Source of the DNA: Thermodesulfobacteriota bacterium
Lineage (GTDB): Bacteria > Desulfobacterota > Thermodesulfobacteria > Thermodesulfobacteriales > Thermodesulfobacteriaceae
Length of the DNA stretch: 60,135 nucleotides
Assembly: GCA_030578315.1 (NCBI GenBank)
Contig: JAUQQL010000003.1
Location: forward strand, 1 to 60,135
Direction: 5' to 3'
Every line of letters begins with the position of its first letter. The first letter of the stretch is position 1. The notes under the pieces were generated by a model. That model was given only the letters and a program-made list of their open reading frames with translations, had not been told where the DNA came from and searched no databases. Positions 7,750-17,019 of this stretch are shown piece by piece. A program made the translations under genes and the position numbers.

Positions 7750-8620
7750 AAACTCCCCTGGACTCTTCTTCGCAACCTTTGTTTAAACTGCTTGAAGTAA
7801 CTTTAGATTTTAAAAAACGATAAGCCTTAGATTTAGATTCTACTTTAACTTCAAAAGGAGTGGTTTTGTGAAAAATGGATTCCAAAACTTCCAAAATTTT
7901 ATCTTTTCCGCAAATGATTTCTAAGTGCCCTTCTGATTTTTGGTAAATGAGTGTAGGAACTTGATTAAGGTTTAATTTTTTCATAAAAGGATAGGCTTGC
8001 GAGATTTTAATTAGGTTTAAATTTATATTTTTATTTTTGAAAGTTTCTATTACTTCCTTACAGTGGGAACAGTTTTCGGTGTGAATCAACCAAAAGTGAC
8101 TTTTAGTATTTAATAAAACTGTTAAAGGTTTTAAATTTATAGAAGTTAAGTAAAAAGAAATAACGAAACTTACTAAAGCTCCAGTTATGAAAAAAAATAA
8201 TTCCCAAAGAGAAAAAGGCGAGGCTAGATGAACTAAGGAAAGAATAAAAATTAAAAAGAAAAGAAAAGCCACAGTTAGACAAAAAGAACATAAAAAATTG
8301 ATCTCTACTAACTGTCTTAAAGAAAAAACAACTTCTGCTAACAAGCCCGCTCCTAATAATAAAACAAAAATCAAACGAAATAAGTATCCTTTAGTTTGGT
8401 CATATAAATAAAAAAATATCAGGAGACTTAAAAAGTAAAAAGCTCCTGCCAATAAAAAGATCTTTTTTTCGATTTTCGCAAAATAATCTATTATTTCACA
8501 TCCGTGAGAACGACAAAGGGTTATTCCTTTTAAATTTAGAATATATTCTCCTAAAATTAAACCTATTTCTAAAAAAATTAAAAAATAAATTAAAAAAATA
8601 AGCTTATTTTTTTTAGCCAT
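7736..8620 (-). CDS. VKOR-family membrane oxidoreductase fused to thioredoxin-like domain
   Basis: 294 residues. The first 165 hold about five hydrophobic helices with the VKOR pattern: loop cysteines C36 and C41 (LCRSHGC) and the CXXC active site CSFC at 111-114. A thioredoxin-fold tail follows, with TENCSHCKEV (CXXC at 184-187) and a cis-Pro region NQVPTLIY. Bacterial VKOR proteins reoxidise a DsbA-like partner with quinone, promoting periplasmic disulfides. Here the partner is fused. The C-terminus carries another cysteine pair (KGCEEESRGVC). It is cotranscribed with the core-MetE gene, a link that may be only positional. Disulfide substrates in this window could include the cysteine-rich curlin. 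Confidence 0.85.
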   Translation of the reverse strand: MAKKNKLIFLIYFLIFLEIGLILGEYILNLKGITLCRSHGCEIIDYFAKIEKKIFLLAGAFYFLSLLIFFYLYDQTKGYLFRLIFVLLLGAGLLAEVVFSLRQLVEINFLCSFCLTVAFLFFLIFILSLVHLASPFSLWELFFFITGALVSFVISFYLTSINLKPLTVLLNTKSHFWLIHTENCSHCKEVIETFKNKNINLNLIKISQAYPFMKKLNLNQVPTLIYQKSEGHLEIICGKDKILEVLESIFHKTTPFEVKVESKSKAYRFLKSKVTSSSLNKGCEEESRGVCEIK

Positions 8621-8681
8621 AGCTAATCTGAATTTTAATATGAAATTTTATTTTTTGAAAGTATTAGCAGTGATTATATAG

Positions 8682-8710
8682 TTGTTTAAGTTTAAAGAGC
8701 CTTGTAAAAT
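8682..8710 (+). promoter_or_regulatory. Possible promoter for the MidA-like gene
   Basis: TTGTTT (8682-8687), 17 bases, then TAAAAT (8705-8710) preceded by TG. The leader to the ATG at 8750 carries AAAGGAG. Reasonable spacing but weak -35. Confidence 0.35.
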
Positions 8711-8749
8711 AAAGTTACATAAAAATAAAATTTTTTAAAGGAGCAATCT

Positions 8750-9850
8750 ATGTTTTTAAAAGTTTTAGAAGAATTTTCTCCTATGACTTTTGAAAAGTAT
8801 ATGGAACTTTGCCTTTACCATCCAGAATATGGATATTATACAAGAGGAAATTTACCAGGAAAAAGGGGGGACTATTTAACCTCTCCCTGTGTACATAAAG
8901 TTTTTGGTGCAACTTTAGCTCTTCAAATTTTGGAAATTTTTAAACTTTTGGACAAACCTTCAGATTTCGTTATAGTGGAAGCAGGAGCAGGACAAGGTTA
9001 TTTAGCTTTAGATATTTTAAGTTATCTTTCTCAGAAAGAATATTTTTTTAAGTATTATATTATAGAACCTCTACCCATTCTAAAAGCTATTCAAGAAGAA
9101 ACTTTAAGCGAGTTTAAAAGTCAAGTTATGTGGTATGAAAGTTTGGAAAAAGTACCACCTTTTTGTGGAGTTTTTTTATGTAATGAGTTTTTTGACGCTT
9201 TTCCGGTACACTTAATCCAAAAAGAAGAGGACAGATTAATGGAAATTTGGGTAAGTGTAGAAAGAGGTAACATTAAAGAATTTCTTGGAGAATTAGAAGA
9301 ACCTCAAATTTTGAAGATAGTTAATCCATATTCAAACTTCTGGATAGACGGTTACAGGACAGAAGTGAACTTAAGAGCAGAAAGTTTTTATAAAATTTTG
9401 TCTCAAAAATTAAGAATTGGAGCTATTATTATAATTGACTATGGATATCCAAGACAAGACTATTATGCGCCTGAAAGATATAAAGGAACTTTGCTTTGTT
9501 ACTATAAACACAGAGTAGTTGAAAATCCTTATTTTAAACCAGGTCATATTGATATTACTGCTCACGTAGATTTTACTCTTTTAAGAGAATTAGGAGAAAG
9601 ATTTGGTTTCATTAATTTAGGGTTTACTCAACAAGGAGCTTTTTTAGCTTCCCTAGGGATAGAAAGAGTGCTTTACGAGGTTTCAGAGGGAAGTTGGAGA
9701 GATAGAGAAGCTCTGAAAATGTTAATTTTCCCAGAAGGTTTTGGAACTTCTCATTGGGTTCTGATTCAGGGAAGATTTTTAAATCTGAGCTCAAAACTAG
9801 AACTTAAAGCTTTTAGATTAAGTAATAGATTAAACCTTCTTTATTACTAG
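8750..9850 (+). CDS. MidA/NDUFAF7-family SAM-dependent methyltransferase
   Basis: 366 residues of the DUF185 family: FEKYMELCLYHPEYGYYT at the N-terminus, GDYLTSPCVHKVFG, the SAM-binding loop VEAGAGQGYLALDIL, CNEFFDAFPV, IIDYGYP and DITAHVDFTLL. Mitochondrial members methylate an arginine of complex I. Bacterial members are less defined and are thought to modify respiratory-chain proteins. Translation starts at ATG 8750 after AAAGGAG. It is a single-gene plus-strand unit, divergent from the VKOR gene. Its last 21 bases overlap the 3' end of convergent lnt. Confidence 0.85.
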   Translation: MFLKVLEEFSPMTFEKYMELCLYHPEYGYYTRGNLPGKRGDYLTSPCVHKVFGATLALQILEIFKLLDKPSDFVIVEAGAGQGYLALDILSYLSQKEYFFKYYIIEPLPILKAIQEETLSEFKSQVMWYESLEKVPPFCGVFLCNEFFDAFPVHLIQKEEDRLMEIWVSVERGNIKEFLGELEEPQILKIVNPYSNFWIDGYRTEVNLRAESFYKILSQKLRIGAIIIIDYGYPRQDYYAPERYKGTLLCYYKHRVVENPYFKPGHIDITAHVDFTLLRELGERFGFINLGFTQQGAFLASLGIERVLYEVSEGSWRDREALKMLIFPEGFGTSHWVLIQGRFLNLSSKLELKAFRLSNRLNLLYY

Positions 9851-11425
9851 TTTTCGAGTATAAAGAAACATACATAAAAAGCTCCAAAAAATACCCCCAG
9901 CTAAGCCCCAAAAATTTCCGTATTTAACAAAAAAAGTAAGCTCGTAAAGGGAACTCACTTCACCTTCCAGAACTTTTTCTTCTTCAAGCTGACTCTCAAC
10001 TACAACCTTTCCTAAAGGGTCTATTATTCCTGTAACACCGGTATTAGCTACTTGAATAGTGTAGCGTCTTGCTTCTACTGCTCTTACCTTAGCCATCTGA
10101 AAATGTTGAAACGGTGCTGAAGTTTTCCCAAACCAGGCATCATTAGTGGCAATAAAAATAAGTTGAGAGTTCTCTTTAGCTCTTTTTTGTAAAAGTTCAG
10201 GAAAAGCACTTTCAAAACAAATAAGAGGTGTAATTTTATAATAGGACTGATTAATTCTAAAAATAAGATTCTTAGAAGTCCCAGGTTTTAAAGTATCAGA
10301 AACTACAGAAATTTCTTTTAAAAAAGGAAAGTACTTACTTAAAGGCACATACTCTCCAAAGGGTACAAGTTTCTCCTTATCATAAAAGTCTATAATTTCA
10401 CCTCCACTCCACACTATTAAACTATTATAAATTTTAGGTTCTTTTTCAGTATAACTTACTCTAAAAGTTCCTACCACAAAAGAAAGTTTTTTAAAAGAAA
10501 GTTTTTTTTCAACTTCGTTTAAAAGTTTAATGAGTTTTAAGGTAGTATCTTTTTCATAAGGAAAATAAAAAGGAAAAGCTGTTTCCGGAAAAAGAATTAG
10601 ATCCGGGCTTGAAGAAAGAGATTTTAACAAAAGCTGAGTATAAACTTTAAAAGAATAGTCCAATTCTCTAGCTTCTTTTAGTTCTTGAGGTATATTTCCC
10701 TGAAGTAAAGCAACTTTTATATTGGATAAAGATTCTTTTAAAATTTTTTCCCATTTTATTTTTTTCCATATTCCTAATCCTAAAACTAATATTAAAATTA
10801 TCAAAAAACCTGTTTGTTTTTTAAAAAATTCTAAATTTATTTTTTTAACATTTAAAAAGTGCCAAATAAAATAGTAAATCCAATAATTGACAAGTACTAG
10901 CAAAAAGCTTAATCCCCAAACACCCCATATTTCGGCAGACTGTAAAATAAGAGAGTAGTTAGAAAGTAAGTATCCAAGTTTTCCCCACGGAAATCCAGTA
11001 AATAGTTTACTTCTAAAATATTCAATCCCGACCCAGCTTAAAGCAAGTGCCAAACCTTTCAAAAAACTTGGTTTTTGAAAGGTTTGTAAAAAATTGTAAT
11101 GAATTCCCCAAAGCCAACTATAATAAAAAGCTAAGTAAAAGGAAAGTAAAAATAAAAGAAAATAAGCTAAAAAAATAGAAAGTCCACCATATTTGGTCAT
11201 AGTGTAAACTAACCAGTAAAGAAGGCTCCCAAAGTGAACACATCCAAAAACTAACCCTGAGATCCAAGGATTACCTCTACAAAAAAAAAGTGGAACTAAG
11301 GAGAACCAACATAAAAAGTGCAAATTCCATTTGGGAAAAGAAAGAGTAAGAAAAAGACCTGAAATAAAAGGCCATAAAAATTCTTTACTGAGCTTTTTCT
11401 TTAAGTTTAAGTTTAAGTTCTTCAA
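9830..11425 (-). CDS. lnt: Apolipoprotein N-acyltransferase
   Basis: Integral inner-membrane enzyme of 531 residues that adds the third acyl chain to the N-terminal Cys of lipoproteins. About seven N-terminal helices (with FRSKLFTGFPWGKLGY) precede a periplasmic nitrilase domain. Catalytic residues are visible as Glu in FPETAFPF, Lys in YDKEKLVPFGEYVP and Cys in LICFESAFP. DAWFGKTSAPFQH and VEARRYTIQVANTG are also typical. The first codon is TTG, with no clear ribosome binding site. It lies inside the end of corC (41-base overlap), so translational coupling is likely. The corC-lnt order is the same as in enterobacteria. Its substrates in this window include CsgG, the RND adaptor and the fused outer-membrane factor, all with lipoboxes. 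Confidence 0.95.
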   Translation of the reverse strand: MKNLNLNLKKKLSKEFLWPFISGLFLTLSFPKWNLHFLCWFSLVPLFFCRGNPWISGLVFGCVHFGSLLYWLVYTMTKYGGLSIFLAYFLLFLLSFYLAFYYSWLWGIHYNFLQTFQKPSFLKGLALALSWVGIEYFRSKLFTGFPWGKLGYLLSNYSLILQSAEIWGVWGLSFLLVLVNYWIYYFIWHFLNVKKINLEFFKKQTGFLIILILVLGLGIWKKIKWEKILKESLSNIKVALLQGNIPQELKEARELDYSFKVYTQLLLKSLSSSPDLILFPETAFPFYFPYEKDTTLKLIKLLNEVEKKLSFKKLSFVVGTFRVSYTEKEPKIYNSLIVWSGGEIIDFYDKEKLVPFGEYVPLSKYFPFLKEISVVSDTLKPGTSKNLIFRINQSYYKITPLICFESAFPELLQKRAKENSQLIFIATNDAWFGKTSAPFQHFQMAKVRAVEARRYTIQVANTGVTGIIDPLGKVVVESQLEEEKVLEGEVSSLYELTFFVKYGNFWGLAGGIFWSFLCMFLYTRKLVIKKV

Positions 11426-12188
11426 TTTTTTGAGGACTAGCCTTTAAGATCTGAATTTGTAAAGGAGAAATTTCAAATTGTTCTCCCTCCTGAGGGATTC
11501 TGTTAAGATAACTTATAATTAAGCCAGAAATGGTTTCAAAATCACCTTTAGGTAATTCAATTTTAAAATATTTTTCTAGTTTTCTTATTTTAGTAGTGCC
11601 AGGAAGAATAAGCCATCCTTCTTCATCAAAAACAAAACTCTTTCTATCGTTGAAAAAAATTTCTTTCAGTACATTTCCCAAACATAAAATTCCTGTAAAT
11701 TCAGACCATTCATCTACTACAAAGGCTATTTTTAAATTTTTTTCCATCAATTTTTCTATAGCCAAAAGAATAGGAAGACTTTCTGGAAGCACTAAAGGTG
11801 GTTCGATAAAATCTTGCCAATTGAATTCTTTTTTCTCAAATCCTAAAACAAGTTTTTTTAAACTTATATAACCTATAAACTGATCTAAACTTTCCTTATA
11901 AACAGGATAAAAATAATGAGGATGTTGAAAAATTATCTTTTTTATCTCTTCCCAGTTAAGAGAAACTTCTAAACCAATCAAATCACTCCTTGGCAAAGTA
12001 AAGTCTCTTACTTCTAAGTTTTTCAGATTAAAGATTTCTAAAATAAACTGTTCTTCAAAAGAAGAAAGTACTCCTTCTTTTTTAAGGTCTTCTAGAAACT
12101 TTTCTAACTCCTCTTTTATTTCAAAAAAACTTTTAGACTTTCTTTTAAAGAGAGACTTAAAAACTTCCCAAACAGAAGATTCTTCCAT
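11385..12188 (-). CDS. corC: CorC/HlyC-family CBS-domain protein
   Basis: 267 residues, soluble, without the DUF21 membrane domain. Layout: an N-terminal helical lead (EELEKFLEDLKKEGVLSSFEE), FTLPRSDLIGLE at the start of a CBS pair (residues about 70-190, with HPHYFYPVYKESLDQFIGYI and AFVVDEWSEFTGILCLGNVL), and a C-terminal CorC_HlyC domain (WLILPGTTKIRKLEKYF through ISPLQIQILKASPQKI). Members are linked to magnesium/cobalt efflux and sensing. It overlaps the start of lnt and begins 19 bases after hldD ends upstream. Confidence 0.88.
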   Translation of the reverse strand: MEESSVWEVFKSLFKRKSKSFFEIKEELEKFLEDLKKEGVLSSFEEQFILEIFNLKNLEVRDFTLPRSDLIGLEVSLNWEEIKKIIFQHPHYFYPVYKESLDQFIGYISLKKLVLGFEKKEFNWQDFIEPPLVLPESLPILLAIEKLMEKNLKIAFVVDEWSEFTGILCLGNVLKEIFFNDRKSFVFDEEGWLILPGTTKIRKLEKYFKIELPKGDFETISGLIISYLNRIPQEGEQFEISPLQIQILKASPQKIEELKLKLKEKAQ

Positions 12189-12209
12189 TTTATATTTTAT
12201 TAAAAACTT

Positions 12210-13190
12210 TTAAAAAGAAAATATATTCTGACTCTCTAAGTAGTTAACATAATCTTTTACAGCATCTTCAAGTTCCCACATGGTATTATTATAACCTACT
12301 TTTCTCAATTTGTTAATGTCAGCCTGAGTAAAATACTGATACTGAGTTTTTAAGTTTTCAGGCATTTCAATATATTCAATTTCAATTTTTAAATTTAGAG
12401 CTTCAAAAACAGCCTTTGCCAAATCGTTAAAAGAACGGGCCTTACCAGTCCCCACATTAAAAATACCTTTTAAATGAGGATTTTCTAAGAAAAACAGTGT
12501 AACCTTTACAGCATCTTTAATGTAAATAAAGTCTCTTAGTTGTTCCCCGTGTTCAAAGTCAGGATGATAAGACTTAAATAACCGAATTTTTCCTTCTTTC
12601 TTAACCTGTTCATAAGCTTTTAAAACTAAACTTCTCATTTCTCCCTTATGAAATTCTCGTTCTCCAAAGACATTAAAATACTTAAGACCTACCACTTTAT
12701 TTAAAAGACCGTTTTGATAAAGCCACAAATCAAAAAGATGTTTAAAAAAACCATAGGGATTAAGAGGTTTAAGCTTTGGAAGTAAAGCTTCTTCGTCAGA
12801 AAAACCTAAAGAACCATCTCCATAAGTAGCAGCTGAAGAGGCATAGATAAAGTGAATATTATTTTCTATAGCGAAAAGAGCTAAAGTTTTAGAATATTGG
12901 TAATTATTTTTGTAGAGATAAAACAAATCTTTAACTGTAGTATCGCTACAAGCTCCTAAGTGGATAATTGCAGAAACTTCTTTAAAATTTCCCTTTTGAA
13001 TAAAGGCTAAAAAGTCCTCCTTGTCTAAATAATCTAAAAATTTTAGCCCTACTAAATTTTTCCATTTAATACCTGAAGTTAAATGGTCTACAATTAAGAT
13101 ACTATCTTCTCCTTTTTCGTTTAAGGCTAAGACCAGATTAGAACCTATAAATCCAGCTCCACCAGTAACTACTATTTTAGTTTTTTTCAA
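12210..13190 (-). CDS. hldD: ADP-L-glycero-D-manno-heptose 6-epimerase
   Basis: 326-residue extended short-chain dehydrogenase. Rossmann motif VTGGAGFIGSNLV, HLGACSDTTVKD, the active-site YGFFKHLFDLW (YxxxK), KYFNVFGERE, and FEHGEQLRDFIYIKD followed by GIFNVGTGKARSFNDLA are all diagnostic for HldD/RfaD. It converts ADP-D-glycero-D-manno-heptose to the L-glycero form for the LPS inner core. The start is TTG at 13190 with GGAGG a few bases upstream. A good promoter lies about 30 bases further. It heads a hldD-corC-lnt unit concerned with the cell envelope. Confidence 0.95.
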   Translation of the reverse strand: MKKTKIVVTGGAGFIGSNLVLALNEKGEDSILIVDHLTSGIKWKNLVGLKFLDYLDKEDFLAFIQKGNFKEVSAIIHLGACSDTTVKDLFYLYKNNYQYSKTLALFAIENNIHFIYASSAATYGDGSLGFSDEEALLPKLKPLNPYGFFKHLFDLWLYQNGLLNKVVGLKYFNVFGEREFHKGEMRSLVLKAYEQVKKEGKIRLFKSYHPDFEHGEQLRDFIYIKDAVKVTLFFLENPHLKGIFNVGTGKARSFNDLAKAVFEALNLKIEIEYIEMPENLKTQYQYFTQADINKLRKVGYNNTMWELEDAVKDYVNYLESQNIFSF

Positions 13191-13217
13191 TAATACCTCC
13201 CCTTGTTTTTAAAAAAA

Positions 13218-13246
13218 AATTATAATATATAAAGCAAGCATTTACA
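13218..13246 (-). promoter_or_regulatory. Promoter for hldD-corC-lnt
   Basis: Minus strand: TTGTAA (13241-13246), 17 bases, TATAAT (13218-13223, full consensus -10). The leader is about 20 bases and includes GGAGG. Confidence 0.6.
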
Positions 13247-13329
13247 AATAACTACTGCTAAGTATTTTTGGTAATAATTTTTATAAAAAATTCAAGCAAG
13301 TCTAATATCATATGGACTTATACATCTTC

Positions 13330-13358
13330 TTGACAAAATACAGTTTTTAAACTATATT
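13330..13358 (+). promoter_or_regulatory. Promoter for tRNA-Leu
   Basis: TTGACA (13330-13335), 17 bases, TATATT (13353-13358). Transcription would begin near 13365, about nine bases before the mature tRNA 5' end. Confidence 0.65.
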
Positions 13359-13373
13359 TTTGTAATATAAGAA

Positions 13374-13461
13374 GCCGAGGTGGCGGAATTGGTAGACGCG
13401 CTGGCTTGAGGGGCTAGTGGACATGAGGTCCGTGCGGGTTCGAGTCCCGCCCTCGGCACCA
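13374..13461 (+). tRNA. tRNA-Leu (anticodon GAG)
   Basis: Full class II tRNA. The acceptor stem GCCGAGG (13374-13380) pairs with CCTCGGC (13451-13457), followed by A and an encoded CCA (13459-13461). The anticodon stem CTGGC/GCTAG encloses loop TTGAGGG, giving anticodon GAG at 13408-13410. A long variable arm (GGAC..GTCC) and a T-arm GCGGG-TTCGAGT-CCCGC are present. It reads CUC and CUU codons. It lies alone on the plus strand, convergent with the permease gene. Confidence 0.97.
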
Positions 13462-13467
13462 TTTTAT

Positions 13468-14286
13468 TTATTTCCCCTCTTTAGGATTTAAAATTTCTTG
13501 TAAACTTTCTCCTAAAAGTGTAAAAGCTAAAACTGTAATTAAAATAGCTAAACCTGGAATTACTGAAAGCCACCAGGCAATTTCTAAAGTTTCCTTTCCT
13601 TCTATAAGGATATTTCCCCACGAAGGAATAGGAGGCTGAACCCCTATTCCTAAAAAGGAAAGAGCAGATTCAATTAAAATGGCATGCCCCATACCCAGAG
13701 AAGCTGAAACTAAAATAGGAGGAAAAGCATTTGGTAAAAGATGTTTAAAAATTATTCTTAAAGTACTTGCTCCATAAAGTTTGGCTGCTAAGATAAACTC
13801 TCTTTCCTTTAAAGACAGAATCTCAGCTCTCACCAAACGAGCAACTCCCATCCAGCTTGTAATTCCAATTACTATCATTATAGTTAAAATAGAAGGCTCT
13901 AAATAAGCCACCACTGCTAAAATAAGAAAAATAGTAGGAAAGCAAAGCATAATGTCAATAAATCTACATATAATCAAGTCAATTACCCCACCAAGAAATC
14001 CTGCTAAAGCTCCTAAAAAGGTGCCTAAAGTAGTAGAAATTCCTACAGCTACTAAACTTACCTCTAAAGAAATTCTTGTAGCATAAATTACTCGACTAAA
14101 AACGTCTCTTCCCAAAAGGTCTGTTCCAAAGGGATGTTCCAAGGAAGGTGGTAGTAAAATCTCATCAACTCTAATCTCAAAAGGGTCGTAGGGAGTTATA
14201 TATGGGGCAAAAAGAGCCAAAATAATTAAAATTAGAATAGTACTTAAAGAAAAAATAGCTGTTTTATGTTTGAAAAGCTTTTTCAT
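13468..14286 (-). CDS. Peptide/nickel-type ABC transporter permease (DppC/OppC)
   Basis: 272 residues, about six membrane helices. Typical OppC features: N-terminal [12 protein letters not shown], then [18 protein letters not shown], the ABC-coupling EAA loop at [21 protein letters not shown], and [19 protein letters not shown] near the C-terminus. It forms the inner-membrane channel with the OppB-type protein encoded upstream (4-base ATGA overlap). Neither a substrate-binding protein nor an ATPase gene is adjacent, so partners must be elsewhere. The substrate (peptide, nickel, other) cannot be told from the permease. Confidence 0.92.
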   Translation of the reverse strand: MKKLFKHKTAIFSLSTILILIILALFAPYITPYDPFEIRVDEILLPPSLEHPFGTDLLGRDVFSRVIYATRISLEVSLVAVGISTTLGTFLGALAGFLGGVIDLIICRFIDIMLCFPTIFLILAVVAYLEPSILTIMIVIGITSWMGVARLVRAEILSLKEREFILAAKLYGASTLRIIFKHLLPNAFPPILVSASLGMGHAILIESALSFLGIGVQPPIPSWGNILIEGKETLEIAWWLSVIPGLAILITVLAFTLLGESLQEILNPKEGK

Positions 14287-15269
14287 TCTTTTTTTCCTAA
14301 TTTAATTCTGGGATCAGCCAAAGCATAACCTATATCTGCTAAAAAATTACCTAAGAGGGTTAGTAAAGAAACTAAGAATAAATTTGCCATAATCACAGGG
14401 TAGTCTCTTGACATTACAGCTTGCCACATTAGTTGTCCTATTCCAGGAATTCCAAAAATAGTTTCAAAAATTACGCTTCCTCCTATAAGACTAGGAAGAG
14501 AAAGCCCTAAAAGGGTTATAAGAGGTAGAAGGGCATTTCTCAAAGCGTGCTTATAAATAACAATTTTTTCAGGAAGTCCTTTAGCCCTTGCAAAAAGAAT
14601 GTAGTCTGCTTTTAGCACCTCGTACATAGAATTTCTTATGTATCTTGAAAAACCAGCTATTCCACCAAAAGTAGCTACAAAAAGGGGACATATAAGATGT
14701 TTAGTCCAATCCCATACCTTTTCCCAAAAACTCATCTCTGCATATCCTATTACCGAGTGAAGTCCAGAAATGGGTAAAATCTGAAGTTTTACTCCAAATA
14801 GCATCATGAGAAGAAGTGCTAACCAAAAACTTGGCATAGAGTAACCTATAAAGGTAAAAAAAGTAATAAAACGGTCCATCAAACTTCCAGCTCGAACAGC
14901 TGAAAAAACTCCTAATGGAATACTAAAAACTAAGATAAAAAAAAGAGAAAGTGAATTTATAAGTAAAGTAACTGGAAGTCTTTCTTTTATCTTATCCCAA
15001 ACTGGACGCTGGTCTAAAGAAAATGACCTACCAAAGTCAAGTTTAACAATTCCTTTTAACCACTTTAAATACTGAACATACCAAGGTTTATCAAGTCCGT
15101 ACATCTTTACCAGTCTTTCTCTATATTCAGGAGTAATCTTAGGACTAAACTCAGTTAAAGGACTTAATGGACCACCTGGAGCTAGGTGAATGGTGGCAAA
15201 ACTTATAACCGTAATTCCCCATAAAGTTATAACTAGAGTAAACAGTCTTTTTAATAAGAAACTGAACAC
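14283..15269 (-). CDS. Peptide/nickel-type ABC transporter permease (DppB/OppB)
   Basis: 328 residues, six membrane helices, with the OppB N-terminus [30 protein letters not shown] (shown as LWGITVISF and HLAPGGP). It also has [15 protein letters not shown], the EAA coupling loop ([20 protein letters not shown]) and [18 protein letters not shown]. The start is GTG at 15269, inside the 3' end of tsaB (19-base overlap), so expression is coupled to the housekeeping operon. It pairs with the following OppC-type permease. No binding protein or ATPase is present nearby. Confidence 0.92.
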   Translation of the reverse strand: MFSFLLKRLFTLVITLWGITVISFATIHLAPGGPLSPLTEFSPKITPEYRERLVKMYGLDKPWYVQYLKWLKGIVKLDFGRSFSLDQRPVWDKIKERLPVTLLINSLSLFFILVFSIPLGVFSAVRAGSLMDRFITFFTFIGYSMPSFWLALLLMMLFGVKLQILPISGLHSVIGYAEMSFWEKVWDWTKHLICPLFVATFGGIAGFSRYIRNSMYEVLKADYILFARAKGLPEKIVIYKHALRNALLPLITLLGLSLPSLIGGSVIFETIFGIPGIGQLMWQAVMSRDYPVIMANLFLVSLLTLLGNFLADIGYALADPRIKLGKKE

Positions 15270-15952
15270 CTTTTTCTTTCTGCTTCAGAAGGTTTTAAGT
15301 AAAAAGGTAAAACTTCTTCACCAGTTTTTAACTCAGCTGAACCTTTTATTAATTTATAATAGGCAACTCTACTCAACAAACCCGGGCTTAAATTAATAGG
15401 AATTTCGGGTTTCAAAAAAAATTCTCGCAACTCTTTTTTTAAAAAAGCTTCCCATTTTTCTAAAGTTTCACTTAAAAATAAGGTTTTTTCCTTGATAAAC
15501 TCTTTTATCCTTTCTAAGGGAATACAACAAGGACTTACTTCTGTAACAAGCTCAAAATTTTTCCATCTGTAAAGAGCAAAGAAAACTTCTTGAGTGTAGG
15601 CATCAACTAAACAGGCTAAAGGCAGTTCTACACCTAAAAAGTTAAAAGCAAGAGCTTCTAAACTAGTTATGCCTATAACAGGTCTTTGGTGTACTAAATC
15701 TAAAGCTTTTAAAACAGACATCCCAATTCTAAGTCCTGTAAAACTTCCTGGACCAAGATCTATAACATAAAAATCTACTTCTCCCAACGAAAATGGATAT
15801 AAGTTTTCTAAAAACTTTAAGGTTTTAAAAATAATTTTAGAATAAGATTCTTTACTTGTAAGAAGGACTTCTACTAAGACCTTTTTTTTAAATAGAGCAA
15901 TTCCTCCGGTCCTGCCGGAAGTTTCTATAGCCAAAATTAAGGAGTTTTCCAT
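15251..15952 (-). CDS. tsaB: tRNA t6A threonylcarbamoyltransferase complex subunit TsaB
   Basis: 233 residues of the ASKHA fold: N-terminal [36 protein letters not shown] and [10 protein letters not shown] are the TsaB signatures. TsaB is the inactive paralogue that holds TsaD and TsaE together when N6-threonylcarbamoyladenosine is placed at A37 of ANN-decoding tRNAs. The gene overlaps rseP by 16 bases and oppB by 19. TsaD and TsaE are not in the window. Confidence 0.93.
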   Translation of the reverse strand: MENSLILAIETSGRTGGIALFKKKVLVEVLLTSKESYSKIIFKTLKFLENLYPFSLGEVDFYVIDLGPGSFTGLRIGMSVLKALDLVHQRPVIGITSLEALAFNFLGVELPLACLVDAYTQEVFFALYRWKNFELVTEVSPCCIPLERIKEFIKEKTLFLSETLEKWEAFLKKELREFFLKPEIPINLSPGLLSRVAYYKLIKGSAELKTGEEVLPFYLKPSEAERKRCSVSY

Positions 15953-17019
15953 CCACTCAAAAGTCTCAAAATGTCATTATAAAAAACAGCTATACTTAAA
16001 GCTATAATTAAAACCAAACCAATCTTAAAAATAATTTCTTGAGTTTTTAAGGATATTGGTTTTCCTCTCAAAGCTTCTATTCCAAAAATTACTAAATAAC
16101 CTCCATCAAGCATAGGTAAAGGAATAATATTAATAATTCCCAAATTTATAGAAAGAAGAGCGGCAAAAGAAATTAAAGCTATTAAGCCTAAACGAGCCGT
16201 ATCACCAGCTATTTTACCTATAGTTAATGGCCCTCCCAAAGTGGAAAAAGGAAGTTCCCCGGTAATAAGCTTAAAAATAGCTTTGAAAGTCAAGACCGTA
16301 ATCTGAAAAATCTTTTCAAAGGCTAAGAAAAAAGCCTCTAAGGGATTATACCGTTTAAATTCAAATTGAGAAACTGCTTTTATACCTAAAAAAGGCACCA
16401 TAGTTTTCTGTCCAAAAATATTAAAACCTTCTTTAAATTCTGGTTCCACCACAAAGTTTAAAATTTGGTTATCCCTTTTGATTTTTAACCTAATAGGTCC
16501 TTTTATATCTTTTTGTCTTAAAACCAGCAAAATTTCTTCAAAAGATTTTATTTTTTTTCCATTAATTTCTAAAATTTCATCTCCTTGTTGAAGACCTGAC
16601 TTTTCAGCTGGTGAATTAGGTAAAACTTCTCCTATTTTAGATGGAGCATAGTACACTCCTACTGTAGTAAAAAGAAACCAAAAAATTAAAAAAGCAAAGA
16701 TAAAGTTAGCTAAAGGCCCTGACAAAACAATTAAAGCTTTTTGCCATGGTTTTTTAAAAGCAAAAGCCTTGTCTGTTTCCACTATACTAGAAACACTTTC
16801 AGGGTGTTCTCCATAAAGTTTTACATATCCTCCTAAAGGTATAACGGAAATTTTGTATTCGGTATCTTTACCTTTTATTCCGATTATTTTTGGCCCAAAA
16901 CCTAAAGAAAAAGTTTCTACCTTAACTTTCATCAACTTAGCAGCCAAAAAATGTCCCAACTCGTGAACTAAAATAAGGATCCCTATCACAAAAATTGCTG
17001 AAATTAGGGTTAGAATCAT
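15937..17019 (-). CDS. rseP: RIP zinc metalloprotease RseP (site-2 protease)
   Basis: 360 residues. Zinc motif HELGH lies in the first helix (residues 19-23), FSLGFGPKIIG follows, a PDZ domain sits at about residues 115-185 (IGEVLPNSPAEKSGLQQGDEI), and the distal zinc ligand is in NIIPLPMLDGG near the C-terminus. It cleaves membrane-embedded substrates such as anti-sigma factors and signal-peptide remnants. Only one PDZ domain is apparent, where E. coli RseP has two. It overlaps dxr by four bases. The dxr-rseP order is common in bacteria. Confidence 0.95.
   Translation of the reverse strand: MILTLISAIFVIGILILVHELGHFLAAKLMKVKVETFSLGFGPKIIGIKGKDTEYKISVIPLGGYVKLYGEHPESVSSIVETDKAFAFKKPWQKALIVLSGPLANFIFAFLIFWFLFTTVGVYYAPSKIGEVLPNSPAEKSGLQQGDEILEINGKKIKSFEEILLVLRQKDIKGPIRLKIKRDNQILNFVVEPEFKEGFNIFGQKTMVPFLGIKAVSQFEFKRYNPLEAFFLAFEKIFQITVLTFKAIFKLITGELPFSTLGGPLTIGKIAGDTARLGLIALISFAALLSINLGIINIIPLPMLDGGYLVIFGIEALRGKPISLKTQEIIFKIGLVLIIALSIAVFYNDILRLLSGWKTP

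Noticed and set aside
13440-13500. Rho-independent terminator after tRNA-Leu
   Set aside because: The sequence after the CCA has no stable stem followed by a T-run.
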